NCBI RefSeq assembly: GCF_029873635.1
Contig: NC_080419.1
Span: forward strand, 68,228,823-68,292,822
Reading direction: 5' to 3'
DNA: 64,000 nucleotides
Origin: Malania oleifera
Taxonomy: Eukaryota > Streptophyta > Magnoliopsida > Santalales > Ximeniaceae
Shown: positions 11,322 to 23,367 of the stretch, in pieces
Layout of the letters: each line of letters starts with the position of its first letter
Numbering within the stretch: the stretch's first letter is position 1
Program-made: the position numbers and the translations under genes
Notes under the pieces: model-generated
Told to the model about the DNA's origin: nothing
Seen by the model: only the letters and a program-made list of their open reading frames with translations
The model's database searches: none

Positions 11322-12974
11322 TGACTTACTCGAAAAATGAGCAGCTCGAAAGCTATCCCAAGTATAGGAGTTCTATCGTGTAATATTAAGCCCAAGGGCT
11401 AGATCGTCTCCTCAGGGAATGCGTTTTAATCTCATATTTTACTTTCTTCCAATTGAAATTAAAAAAGTACTGAACTCAGTTCAGATTCGGGTTTTCAAGA
11501 TTATGGAGACTTAAATGAAAACACAAATTTTCCTAAAACTATCACGCACGAAATTAAATAATAATAATGAAAACCCTAGTCTACTTAAGGAAACACTAGA
11601 TCATACTAACTAAAAATGAAAACTTTAAACATGGAATTAAAATAACAATAATGAAAACCCTAGTCCACTTAAGGAAACACTGGGACACGCGTTAATTAAA
11701 AATGGCAACCTAGAACATGGAATTAAAAACACACAATGGAAACTAAACTAGACACATACTAAAAAAAAAAATGAACCTACTAAAAATCGAACTATTAGCA
11801 CAATTAAGAGATCAAATCAAGACTCACAATTTAAATGCAAACATGAATTCAACGGAAATTTAAAAAACGTAAACAATAATGGAACACAATAAAAACACAA
11901 CCTTTACTAATCATAGACCCTAACTAAATTGAATTTCGACAAAAAAAATATCTGAATTTAATTAAGAATGCTAAATTAAAATAACTATCAATTAGATAAA
12001 CAAAGAGATTAATTTAACAATAATGAAATACCCAACATTACTCAACTTAAACAAAAAGAAAGAAAACTCCAATAACATTAAAAAAAACTAAAATTTCTTC
12101 AATATTCCAAGATTCAAAGAAAAGTAAATAAAATAAAGAAAGAAAGGAAAAGAGAGAGAGAGAAACAAATCCACGGAGCCGTGAAGTTGCTGCTGTGCTG
12201 GAGAAGTTGCTGCTGCGCTTTGGTGGTCCTACTATGGAGTCGGCTAGTGTTCTGCTGTGCTTGGGGACTGTTGAAGATGGTGGAGGAGGCTGGCCGTACT
12301 GCAAGAGGGCAGAGGAGGCCAAGAGAAACAGAGGAAAGGGGGAGAGTGAGGGAGGAAAGACAAAGGGAAGGAAAAGAGACAAGGGAGAGAAGCAGAATTG
12401 AAAAGAACAAAAAAAAAAAAAACTAACTAAAGAGGAAGAAGAAGAAGAAGAAGAAGAAGAAGAAGGAGAAGAGGAGAATGGGGAGCCATGGGAGCTCCTC
12501 CACAGGAAGAGGAAGAGAAGGGTTAAATAGGATAGGGGGGAAAGCCCTAGACCCAGATAGGAGACCCGACCCGGCAACTTGACCCAATTGGAGTTGACCC
12601 GAATTGCTATATTTTTTCATTTTTTTTATTCTCTGTTCATCACAAATCTAACTCTTCTAGAGCCCGTATCTCATAAAACTCAAAACTAGAAAGTTGTAGA
12701 TAATTGTTTCCTCTTTCTCTAGAAATTTGAATCGTCTCGATCAAAACTCGGACGGAAAAGTTATACATAAAATACGAATAGGTGTCTATTTTGGTTCCGG
12801 GGAATTTTCCTGCGACAAAAAAAATACCAAAACATCATAAATAGTGCAATAAAGTTCAAGAATGATGATTTTGGCACTTTATTAAAATATTGGACAATTT
12901 TGGACATTTAATTAAAAATATAAATCGTAAAGCCCAGGTTAAACATCCAATTACGCAGTTTTGACGCGTAATCA
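11322..12974 (-). repeat. 5' LTR of the gag-only gypsy element
   Basis: 1653 bp, starting TGACTTACTCG and ending GACGCGTAATCA on the plus strand. It is nearly identical to 6161-7823, differing by scattered substitutions and small indels, including GAA and A-run length. Confidence 0.92.
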
Positions 12975-13427
12975 AACCTCGTAAAAAAACTCAGTCTCAT
13001 TCTTTACCCTTTCTCTTTAAATTTTTGCATATATAAATTGCGTGATTGTATATCTTAGTGCAAGAAACTACAAGTTTGAGATTGAGAGGAGTTTTAATTT
13101 AAGGAAGTACGTTGATTAATCTTTTGTGGAAACCTTAAAGGGAGTATGTTGATTAATCATTTGCCGAAAACCTTGGTTAAAAGAAAGCGCATAAAATTCA
13201 TAAATATAGGGCTTGTAACAAACTTTAATCTAAGTTACACAAATGCTGAATCAAGGAAGTGTTGATATTAAGTGTGGATTGTGGTTGGTTTAATTAAAGT
13301 TTTAAAAACAAATCATTCTTGTGTGTTTACTAAATTTATAAAAGGTTGTGAATTTGTAAAAAAGATTAAAAAGAAACTTTCTTAATCCTAATTCACCCCC
13401 CCTCTTGGGCATACACCTTACTTTTTA

Positions 13428-13445
13428 ATTGGTATCAGAGCCAGG
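13428..13445 (+). other. Primer-binding site of element A, initiator tRNA-Met
   Basis: ATTGGTATCAGAGCCAGG directly follows the 5' LTR. TGGTATCAGAGCC is the standard plant copia site complementary to the 3' end of initiator tRNA-Met. Confidence 0.92.
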
Positions 13446-13484
13446 TTATAGTAACTCTTAACTAGAAGCTATATAAAGATCTAA

Positions 13485-15258
13485 ATGGCACATCTAGGTG
13501 TATCCCCTTTTGGTGAAGGATAATCCTCAACTAGACCTCCTATTTTCTATGGTGTAAACTATACGTTCTGAAAACAAAGAATGAGAATATATATATATAT
13601 ATATATATATTCTCAAACTATGGATTGAAAAGCATGGAAAGTTGTTACTCATGGTGACTTCATTCCTACTAAATTAGTAGATGGTAAAGAATTACCTAAA
13701 GAAGAACGAGATTTGACCGACAATGACTATAAAATGATGCAAGTAAACTCAAGTGCCATGAATGCACTATATTGTGCTTTAGATGTTAATGAATTCAATA
13801 GGGTCATGGCATGTAAGTTAGCAAAAGAAATATAGGATAAGTTAGAGGTAACCTATGAAGGAATGTAGATGTTAGAGATCGTAGAATTGACATACTCACT
13901 AGCGAGTATGAAGCATTTAAGATGAATCCTGATGAAACTATCACTAGCATGTATGCTAGGTTTACTCACATAATAAATTCCTTAAATGCTTTAGGGAAAA
14001 ATTATATGATTTGAAAAATCCTTAGAGGACTTCCTCCAATATGGGAACCTAAGGCCACAGCAATCACAGAAGGAAGAAACCTGAAAAATACCTCCCTTGA
14101 TGAGTTAATCAGATCCCTTCTCACATATGAGATGGCGATGAATGAAAGAAATTCAAAGAACAACAATAAAAATAAGAAATCAATAGCCCTTAAGGATGGC
14201 AAGGAAAGTTCTAGTGATGAAGATAAAGACAACGAATTAGATAATGAAGAACTAGCCTTTATTACCAAAAGACTTGGAAATTTTTTTAAAAAGAATAGGA
14301 AATTCCCTAAGAAGTTTAAAGGATAAAAAACTAACAAAGGAGAAACAAACACAAAGGAAACTAAGAATGAACCACCTATATGTTATAACTGCAAGAAGGT
14401 CAGACACATTAAACCTGATTGTCCACAGTTGAAGAAAGATAAGAAGAATAAAAATTAGGCAGTAAAAGCTACATGGAATGATACAAGCTCAACTGGATCA
14501 GAGAATGAATCAAGTGAACAAGAAGTAGCCAACATATGCTCTATGGTGCACAATGCTGATGTAAACTCTTACTATAGTTCATCGGAAGAATCTAGTGGAG
14601 AGTCTTGTAATGACTCATGTGATAGTATGTCTTCATACAAGGAAATCCAAGCTGAATTATTCGCCTTACACAATAGATTCATTAAAGTATCTAAAAGGAA
14701 GATAGCATTGAAAGAACAAAATGAAAATCTTAAGAATCAACTAGAAAGTTCTAAAACAACTGAAAAATAAAAAGAATCTCATATTGATGATCTAATGAAG
14801 AAAATTAACAACATGTCTCAAGAGTTAGTAAAACTACAAGTAAATGGGGAAAACAAGAAAGACTTAGAAATAAGTGAACTTAAAAGTAAAATTGAAGATA
14901 AAGATGAGATCATTTACAATTTTACTAGAGGAAAAGAGAATTTTGAAAAGATGGTTGGACAATAAAGGATGATTAGTAATAAAGAATGAATTGGTACAAT
15001 GGAGTTGAAAATGAAAAGAAGAAGAACTTATTCATGGGATATTTTGTAAAAGAAGCAAAATACTATACTAGTACATCATCTACAAATATTCATGAACACG
15101 CTACTTGCTTTTTGTGTAGGAATAAGGGACCCATAAAATTTAATTGTACACTTAAAAAGAAGTATGTCAAAATCAAAAATGAATGGAAAGTAAACACTAA
15201 AAATAGATATGACTTAAAAAGAATTAGGAAGGTTTGGGTTGAAAAAGTGACACAGTGA
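13485..15258 (+). pseudogene. Copia gag of element A
   Basis: The ATG at 13485 begins MAHLGVSPFG, the same start as the gags at 24557 and 58993. Stops appear within the first 30 codons and again at several later sites, many explicable as Trp or Gln codons turned to stop. A (TA)n expansion at 13586-13610 disrupts the N-terminal part. A CX2CX4HX4C zinc knuckle (CYNCKKVRHIKPDC) lies at 14381-14422, followed by an acidic Ser-rich stretch and a Lys/Glu-rich probable coiled coil (about 14640-14940). A second knuckle near 15100-15150 has the His replaced by Pro. Two knuckles and a long C-terminal extension fit Sirevirus gag. A frameshift lies near 14980. Confidence 0.85.
13586..13610. repeat. (TA)n expansion inside gag
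   Basis: An AT/TA run flanked by GAGAA and TTCTC, giving a perfect palindrome around the tract within the gag frame. Confidence 0.9.
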
Positions 15259-15274
15259 ATCCTTCTTTGTAGGT

Positions 15275-18200
15275 ATGTTTTAGGACCACTCCATTAAAGG
15301 AAAAATGGTACTTGGACAGCGGATATTCAAGACATATGACTAGGGATAGAACAAAGTTCACCACCCTAGTTCACAAAGATGGAGGGTATGTAACCTTCGG
15401 TGACAATGCTAAAGGTAAAATCATTAGGATTGGTAAAATAGGTAAAGAATCTCACTTACAATTGATGATGTTTTGTTAGAGGATGGATTAAAGCATAACC
15501 TCTTAAGCATAAGTCAACTTAGTGACAAAGGGTTTGACATAGTATTGAAGCATGACAAGTGCATAGTTCAAGATCCAAGAAAACATGAAATCGTATTTAT
15601 TGCTTATAGAGTCAATAACGTATATTGTATAAACCTTGAAAACCTAATCTCTCAAGATGTAGCATGTTTGGCCGCCATAAATGAAGCTAGTTGGCTTTAG
15701 CATAGAAGACTAGGACATGCAAGCATGGATCTATTATCAAACTTATCTAGAAAGAAGTTAGTCAAAGGTTTACCAAATACAAAATTCATAAAAGAAAAAA
15801 TTTATAATGCTTGCCAACTTGGAAAACAAATTAAAACATGTTTTAAAAAAAAGAAACATATTTCTACTAGTAGACCCTTAGAACTTATTCATTTAGATTT
15901 GTTTGGTCCTACTAGAACTCAAAGCATAGGAGGAAAGGAATATGCCTTTGTCATAGTTGATGACTACTCTAGGTTTACTTGGGTATTATTCTTAGCCTCC
16001 AAGGATGAAGCATGTAACATGTTTATAAATTTATGCAAGAAACTTCAAAATGAAAACGGATATAGTGTCTAAAACATAAGGAGTGATCAAGGAAGAGAAT
16101 TCAACAACCAAGAAGTTGAAAATTTTCGTAATGAATATGGAATAATCATAATTTTTCAGCACCTAGAACTCCACAACAGAATGGAGTTATTGAAAGGAAA
16201 AATATAACTCTTCAAGAAATGGCAAGAACGATGCTAAATGAACACAAGCTACCAAAGTATTTTTGGACTGAAGTGGTAAATACCGCATGCTATGTAATAA
16301 ATAGAGTATCAATAAGATCAAATTTAAATAAAACTCCCTATGAACTTTGGAAAGGTAGAAGGCCAAACATTTCTTACTTTCATGTTTTTGGATGCAAATG
16401 CTTTATATTAAATGACAAAGATGATTTAGGTAAATTTGATGCAAAAACCGATGAAGGTATATTCTTGGGGTATGCATTAAAGAGTAAAGCTTTTAGAATA
16501 TATAATAAAAGGACTCTTATAATTATAGAATCAATTCATGTAACATTTGATGAAAAAAAATCCATTTAATAAAAAAAATAAATGTTGAAGAAACTACTCA
16601 AAAACCATAAGACTTAGAAATTAATGAAGTAAAAAAAGAGAAAAATGAATCAAAATCAAATAATGATACTATAGAAAATTCTAATCTACCTAGGAATGGA
16701 AATATGTAAAAAATCATCCTATAGATCAAATAATAGGAGAACCATCACGAGGAGTATCTACAAGATCCTCTTTGAAAAATCTATGTAATCATTATGTTTT
16801 CTTATCTCAAGATGAACCTAAGAATGTTGAAGAAGCTCTAAGTGATGACTCATGGATAATAGCTATGCAAGAATAATTAAATCAATTTGAAAAAAATAAG
16901 GTATGGAAATTAGTTCTTAAATCGGATAAACATTCAATTATAGGAACCAAGTGGGTATTTAGGAATAAAAAAGATGAAAATGGAATTTTGGTAAGAAATA
17001 AAGCTAGACTAGTGGCTCAAAGATACAGCCAAGAAGAAGGAATAGATTATGATGAGACATTTGCCCCCGTAGCTAGAATGGAAGCAATAAGAATGCTTTT
17101 AGCTTATGCATCTCATAAGGAATTCAAATTATATCAAATGGATGTAAAAAGTTTCTTTTTAAATGGTTTTATAAATGAAGAGGTATATGTTGTACAACCT
17201 CCAGGTTTTGAAGACATTCAAAATCTTGAATTTGTATTTAAGTAACTAAGGCCTTATATGGGTTGAAACAAGTCCCTACGGCTTGGTATGAAATATTAAG
17301 TGGATTCTTATTAGAAAAAAGGTTTTCTATAGGAAAGGTTGATGGTACCTTATTTATCAAAACTAAGAAGGATGACATGCTTATAATCCAACTCTATGTA
17401 GATGGCATAATATTTGGTGCAACTAATAATGATTTATGTAAAGAATTTGCTAAATATATGCAAGAAGAATTTGACATGAGCATGATGGGAGAATTAAACT
17501 ACTTCCTAGGTTTACAAATTAAACAAGCTAAAAATGGAACTTTTATAAATCAATCTAAATATATAAAAGACATGCTTAAGAAATTTGATATGGAAAGTAG
17601 TAAGCCCATATGAACTCCCATGAGTACCTCCATAAGTCTTGACAAGGATGAAAAAGGAAAACCAATAAATATAAAAATATTATAGAGGTATGATAGGAAG
17701 TTTTTTATACCTAACAACTAGTAGGCCGGATATAATGTTTAGTGTATGCATGTGTGCACGGTTTCAATCATCCCCTAAAGAATCTCATCAAATAGCTGTT
17801 AAAAGAATTCTAAGATACTTGATAGGAACAATTGATTTAGGACTTTGGTATCCTAAGGACACTGAATTCAAAATGATTAGTTATTCAGATGCCGATTACG
17901 CAGGTTGTAAGATTGATAGAAAAAGTACATGTGGTACCTGTCATTTTCTAGGAAGATCTCTAGTATCTTGGTTTTCAAGGAAACAAAACTCAGTAACTTT
18001 ATCCACTGCTGAAGCTGAGTATGTAGCCACAACGAGTTGTCGTGCACAAGTATTATATATGAAACAACAATTAAAAGACTTTAACTTTGAATATTCAGCT
18101 ATTCCAATTAAATGTGTTAACACAAGTGCTTTAAACATTTCTAAAAATCTAATTTCACATTTAAGAACAAAACACATTGACATAAGACATCATTTCCTAA

Positions 18201-18382
18201 AAGATCATGTACAAAAAGAGGATATAATGCTTGAATTCATAAATACAAATGACCAATGGGCTGACATTTTCACGAAACCTCTTCCAGAAGAAATATTTAT
18301 ATCAATTAGAAGAGAATTAGGACTATTACCAATAGGCAAGTGGTTTAGAAAGAATACAAGAAGAGAAAAGGAGAAAAATTGA
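15275..18382 (+). pseudogene. Copia pol of element A: protease, integrase, RT, RNase H
   Basis: Domain order is protease, integrase, RT, RNase H, the Ty1/copia order. Protease keeps WYLDSG near 15310. The gag-pre-integrase motif HRRLGHAS is at about 15702. Integrase shows DLFGP, RSDQGREF and QQNGVIER (the D, D and E positions), with a stop near 16070 and a frameshift near 16145. Reverse transcriptase runs about 16860-17613 with [21 protein letters not shown] and [11 protein letters not shown], but the catalytic box reads YVDG instead of YVDD. RNase H (17690-18382) keeps SDADYAG, STAEAEY and TKHIDIRHHF, but the usual Asp of CDNTSA is Val. Several stops and frameshifts make it inactive. Confidence 0.9.
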
Positions 18383-18389
18383 AAATTCT

Positions 18390-18776
18390 AGGGAGTCAGG
18401 CAACTGATTCAGATTTCCAGTTAACTGACAAGCCCCTGTGCTGCTAAATTCCATTCTGTCTGTGAGTCAGGCGACTGAGTCAAAATTCCCAGTCAACTGA
18501 CAAGCCTCTGAGTTGCAGAAAATTATTTTTCTTTCAGTTAGGCGACTGACTTCGAGTGACCAAGTCGACTAGATCATCGGGGTTTATAAATTTTTAGCGC
18601 GAAAACCCTAATTTTATTCTTTCTAGTCAACTGGACTTTGTACCTCCACTCACCCGAAACCTCCTTCTTCCATTCCTTTTGCTTCTAAGCCTAAAATTCT
18701 TCCATCAAACCATTAAAAATCATCTTCCCACATTCTCTCCTTCAAAATTCTAGGGTTTCTACCAAGAGTCATCAAT
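18390..18776 (+). promoter_or_regulatory. Putative internal promoter before the env-like gene
   Basis: Between pol and the env-like start lies an array (18390-18580) of GGCGACTGAC-type motifs alternating with CAGTCAACTGAC, the same class as in the U3 of the A LTRs. A TATAAA box follows at 18585-18590, then a C/T-rich leader of about 180 nt up to the ATG at 18777. The layout mimics U3-R, suggesting a private promoter. This is inferred from layout only. Confidence 0.4.
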
Positions 18777-19962
18777 ATGCCACGAACCAAACAAGCTACA
18801 AATCGAGGTTCTAACTCCAACCAACAAGAAGATGATAATCTTGATCAATGGTTGGTTACTCCTCAAGAAAAAACAATGGTATTGTATTTGTCTTTGTGCA
18901 GTTGATCCTATACTTGGTAAGATTATTGACACAACCTTCTTTGAGGATGATTTTCCAAATATTCTACCAATGTTTAGGGCAATTGGATGGAAAAGCCTTG
19001 TGGTATTTCAAGAAAAGGGTTTATACCCTAATCTTGTTAAGATATTCTATGCCAATATGACCCAAAATCAATCGATTCTTTCCACCGAAGTCAGAGGTCA
19101 TAAAATTGCCCTAACTCCTCAAACCTTGGCCCTTATTCTTCATATTGATCGTGGTGAATTTGAGTGTCCTGCATTTTCACGCACTTGGATCATGGATCAA
19201 GGATTCACCCTAGAAGAATTTTTACCTTTAATTATGGAAGAAGCACTGGAAGAATTTAGGACTCCTCCTAAGTATACTCAGCTGACCCTTCAAGCACAAA
19301 TCCTTCATAAAATCATTACACATAACATCACACCTCAGGCTGGATCACATGATTATTTATCATATGTGGACTGTTTCATCATATGGTGTCTTTTGAAAGG
19401 AAAGAAGCTTAACTTGTCCAGTTCAATTTTGAAATGGATGTGGACAAGATTGGAAGCATGAAGGGTTACTTTTCCATATGGCGGCATCCTCAATGCTTTG
19501 TTTTCTTATCTAAGTATCATCAGTCAAATTGAATTTTTCATTAAAAGAACTCGATATGACTTGTTCAATTCTACAACTCTCAAATAGAGGGGCTATGCAA
19601 AGTATGAACAGGGTTGGTTTCTAAGAGGAAGAAGACCACCAAGACCAGGTCCTGAACAAGCTCCTAAACAACAGCCCGAACCACAGCTTGATGCTCCTAT
19701 ATGGTTCATACCATTCCATCACCAGTTCACCACTTTTACTAATAAGGTATGCTCAGGTTTTCAATCTCTCAAGGAAATCCATTCCTCCCTTCAATCTAGT
19801 ATTTCCTCCATTGATCAAATACTTAGCTGTTTAGGGCAATATCAGGCTAGTTCCTCACGTTATCCTAGTGATGATGCTTCTGATGAGGAATCTGAGGAAG
19901 AGAAAGATGAAGGAGATAATGAAGGCCCTGATGATGATGATGCAGCTGCTGCTGTTGCTTGA
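18777..19962 (+). pseudogene. Env-like / 'putative plant transposon protein' downstream ORF of element A
   Basis: The ATG at 18777 opens MPRTKQATNRG, but the frame must shift near 18870-18900 to join the long open stretch ending 19461. That stretch contains GWKSLVVFQEKGLYPNLVKI, FYANM, VRGHKIALTPQTLALIL and an acidic region. This pattern resembles the domain often annotated as putative plant transposon protein (Transposase_32-like) in third ORFs of plant LTR elements. After the TGA at 19459 the same frame continues through one TAG (about 19587) to the TGA at 19960, giving a Pro/Gln-rich segment and an Asp/Glu-rich tail ending in alanines. I see no signal peptide or clear membrane segment, so 'env-like' is positional. 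Function is unknown. Confidence 0.65.
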
Positions 19963-20032
19963 GTGTTTTTTTTAATCATGCTATGTATGAGTGTTTTTTT
20001 TTAATCATGCTATGTATTTCATTGTTCCATTA

Positions 20033-22057
20033 TGAAATAAGGATAGCTTCCCAAGAGTGGGGTGAATTGGGAATTCAAAAAATTTCTTCTTAATTCCTTT
20101 TAAGAATACTTAACTTCTTTTATTGTTTAACCAATTCTTTTACTTGTTTGTTTGATTTGTCAAACACACAATAACTTGTTTTTTTTTATACAATCAACAA
20201 CACAAGCACTTAAACAACTAAATCACCAATCAACCTTTCCATCAACCACACTATCCAAACTAATCAAACACAATTTGAAAGCAAACAACCAAACCAAAAT
20301 TAAGATATACAGTAGTAAGAAATTAGGACCATTGTTTGTTTATGTATGCCTTATAAATATGAATCAAGCCCTGTAGTTGAATGATATGCTTATTAAAATA
20401 AATTTGCTTCTTTTATATGATTTACAACCACACATCCACACTCTTCCCAAAATTTAAAATTCAATTAAACTATCAGTTAATTTTCTTTGGGTGTTTTAAC
20501 CAAGTAACGTACTCCTGTATGGTTTTTGCAAAGTATGGTTTAACCAACGTACTCCCTTTCGGTTTCCGCAACCTAAATCAAAATTAAACTTTAAGTTTGT
20601 TTGATTTCCAAATATATGTAGTGTATATGATTTCAAATTTAAACCATCCACGTAATATAAATATGCTGAAAATAAAGAGTAAGGGAAAGAGAGAGTGAGA
20701 CACATGATTTTACGAGGTTCAGCTTCAACACAGCCTATGTCCTCGCCTTTGGCAAAACTACCAAAGGATTCACTAAATCTGTTCCTTTACTGGGTGGAAC
20801 AATATCTTTATACACTCTTTCAGAAGGCTAGAGCAGCACCTCTCTAAGCGATAATCCCTTACCTAGCCAACAATCCAGAAAACCTAGAATCGTCACAATC
20901 TATAAGAATATAATATAAATTCGGCGTACAAAAAATACTCTAAAAATTTAGAGCAGGTTGTACAAATTGAGAGGTAAATTGTACTTCAAAAAACAAAGCA
21001 AATTATAATATATGAAGCTCTAAACTTTTTAGAAGTCACCAATGGTTCGTTTAAAAGAGAAATGGAATTGCAAACCGGAACCGAGTTTTGAACCAAAATT
21101 GTAGAATTCCTCCCCAGCAAAAGATGTGAGCAAAGAAGAACTTCAGGAGAATTTTAGTACAAGATGAATTTCAAATTTTGTCTGATTTCTCTCTTTTCTT
21201 GTGTTTTCTCTTTTCTTGTTTTTTTTTTTCATTACCCAAAGAGGTATTTATAGGTTTTTTCAAAGAGTAATGTCCTCATTAAATTAGGTAGCATTAAATT
21301 ATTGAATTAATTTTGAAATTCAAAATTTTTCAAAAAGCAATTTTCTCATTTAATTAGGTAGCATTAAATTATTGAATTAATTTTGAAATTCAAAATTTTT
21401 CCAAAAAACAATTTTCTCATTTAATTAGGTAGCATTAAATTATTGAATTAATTTTGAAATTCAAACTTTTTCCAAATAACAATTTCCTCATTTAATTAAA
21501 TTACTGAACTAATTTTGAAATTCAAAATTTTTCCAAAGAACAATTTCCTCGTTTAATTAAATTGTTGAATTAAACTCTTCTTTGCTTAATTAATCTTGGA
21601 ATATTAACTTGTTTAACCTTGGAAAATGTGTTCCAAGACTTAAACTAAAGTCTCTAAGTCTCTTTTCCTAATGAGCTTGAAAATGAAAATATTTTAAGCT
21701 CTTTTAACAAGGTGTTTCTTAGTTTCTTTTGACTTATGAGAGCTTCACATATCTAACTAGCATTTGGCTTTGAAGTACTTACAATAGTTCTTCTAATTAT
21801 GGTCTTCTTAAATTCTTCAACCTCCTTTAGCCTTTTGAGGTTCACTTTTGACTCTGGGTTTTCTTGTCCTTAAACTTCTTCATTTGTCATTCATTGCCTT
21901 CAACATTCTGAGGAGCTTTCACTAGATTAACATTGAGCTTCAACCTATCAACCTTGAGTGCTCTTTTACCTAAAACACATCACTTAATATCATATGTTAA
22001 AGCATCCTTCATTTTGTTATCATCAAAACAGGATTGAAAAGCCTAGTTAGGTCAACA
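20033..22057 (-). mobile_element. Solo LTR, family D (Sirevirus-like)
   Basis: 2025 bp, plus-strand ends TGAAATAAGG and TAGGTCAACA. CATTA flanks both sides (20028-20032 and 22058-22062), a perfect target duplication. No primer site or internal sequence adjoins it, so it is a solo LTR left by LTR-LTR recombination. It contains about four imperfect repeats of a TTAATTAGGTAGCATTAAAT block (21270-21560). Confidence 0.93.
20746..20767 (-). promoter_or_regulatory. Conserved hairpin, D-family copy
   Basis: CCTTTGG (20746-20752) pairs with CCAAAGG (20761-20767) over an 8-nt loop, with GTCCTCGCC on its left and ATTCAC on its right. It occupies the same place as the hairpins at 6109 and 32386, with a different fifth base pair. 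Confidence 0.55.
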
Positions 22058-22511
22058 CATTAGTTTTTGTGGTATTTTCTTTCTATATGTATTTAGTTTA
22101 TCTATGTTTCAGATTGTATTTCAGTTTTTTTTTTATGTGCATCTCCAGTTGCACTATGTACACTTATGCTCTTAAATATATATCATCTGGTGTATATGAC
22201 TTTGTGTCTATCTTGGACCTTGATGGCTATTTATTTTCTCGTTTTGATTAATTTCAAAAGGTGGAGAAAGATTAAGCAAAAATTAAGCATACAGTTGCAA
22301 AATGACATTGAGATGATTGAAAGTAAATATATATATATATATATATATAGATAATATGGTGAATATATGAAATATAATGAATATAAGCTTTTGCAATATG
22401 AACTCACATAAAACTGCAGAAGTTGATTTTATAGCATGATTATTGTACTTTCAAAACCTTGTTAAAACTATGCTGAGTGTAAGGGGAAGCCTTTTCAAGG
22501 TTCACTCATAT
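22058..22511 (+). other. 3' internal region of element A, before insertion B
   Basis: Non-coding. It contains (TA)n at 22327-22349 and ends with AAGGGGAAGCCTTTTCAAGG, a block also found before the LTR at 61534. It breaks off at CATAT where element B inserted and resumes at 50187. Confidence 0.75.
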
Positions 22512-22650
22512 TGTTGACCCTACTGGTCATACCCAGTTTTGATAATCACAAATACTCTTTGTATTTGATGGCTTTCAAGTTTGTGTGTAGGATCATACTA
22601 ACTGGATCACATTGATAGCATGCGCCAACATGAAGAATTATGAAGACCCA

Positions 22651-22653
<3 letters not shown>

Positions 22654-22686
<33 letters not shown>
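22654..22686. repeat. (TA)n microsatellite in B 5' LTR
   Basis: An uninterrupted AT/TA run. The 3' LTR has the same tract at 48361-48385 in a shorter form, so it predates insertion and has since changed length. Confidence 0.9.
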
Positions 22687-22688
<2 letters not shown>

Positions 22689-23331
22689 TTTGTTGTAATA
22701 TTATTGGGTCTGTATTAATTTAATTTCAAATGGGTCCGTAATAATTTTTGTATGTCATGCATGTAGGTAATTGTAAGCTCAAATGACCCTAGAATGGTCC
22801 CTAGGTCCCTACACTTTAATAGCACAAGAAATCAGGACCTTAGCCCAAAAACCATGAGGTTTTGGGCAATCAAACTTGGCAAAGATTACTTGCCTCAGTC
22901 GATTGAAACGTGGAAAGTTAGCATCTTTGACCTAACTTTGGGTGACTGAATTGGAATGAGCATATCTTCCTCGGTCCACCAAAATCGTTTATGACTTTTC
23001 CCCAACGGTTCGGGTGCCCTAAGCTTCATGCGTAAAATACCTTTGGGCGACCGAAGGTTGTTGTTCGGGCTACCGAAATTATGTACAGGCGACCGAACCT
23101 CGAGCAATTGGAAAATCACCTAGTTTAGCCAACCGAACCTTAACTCGGGCACCCAAACTTTGAAAATCACCCATTTTCGTTGAGTCTATTCGGGTGGCTG
23201 TGGCGACTGAACCATGGTTCAGCCACCTGAAACTCTTGGGTTGGCAAATTTTTAACTGAGGCCATTTGGGGTAAAAAAGGGGTTAATTTCTTAAACATAA
23301 TTGAAATAAATTTTAAAATTACTCTTGAGTC

Positions 23332-23367
23332 CCCAACGGTCATAATTTGCCCCTTCTCTATATATAT
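23332..23367 (+). promoter_or_regulatory. MSA-like element and TATA box of the B 5' LTR
   Basis: CCCAACGGTCA (23332-23342) fits the plant mitosis-specific activator consensus YCYAACGGYYA exactly. TATATATAT follows at 23359. The 3' LTR keeps the identical arrangement (49011-49021 and 49039). R1R2R3-MYB factors bind this motif in G2/M genes; a role here is inferred. Confidence 0.5.

Larger units (their letters stand above)
6161..12974 (-). mobile_element. Gag-only Ty3/gypsy element (TR-GAG type), complete with TSD
   Basis: Two near-identical LTRs (6161-7823 and 11322-12974, both TGACT...GTAATCA) flank a 3.5-kb internal region. AACCT precedes (6156-6160) and follows (12975-12979) the element, a perfect 5-bp duplication. 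The equivalent uninterrupted site is seen in A's other LTR near 53840. The primer site matches tRNA-Asp, and the only coding region is gag, with no protease, reverse transcriptase or integrase. Mobilisation would need enzymes from a relative. The close LTR match makes it one of the younger insertions. Confidence 0.92.
4841..13427 (+). repeat. 5' LTR of element A, interrupted by a gypsy insertion
   Basis: About 1.77 kb after removing the nested gypsy element (6161-12974 plus one AACCT duplication). It matches the 3' LTR throughout, including the U5 end AATTCACCCCCCCTCTTGGG. The terminal dinucleotide is decayed (TA instead of CA). Relative to the 3' LTR it lacks the block at about 54125-54215. 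Confidence 0.85.
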
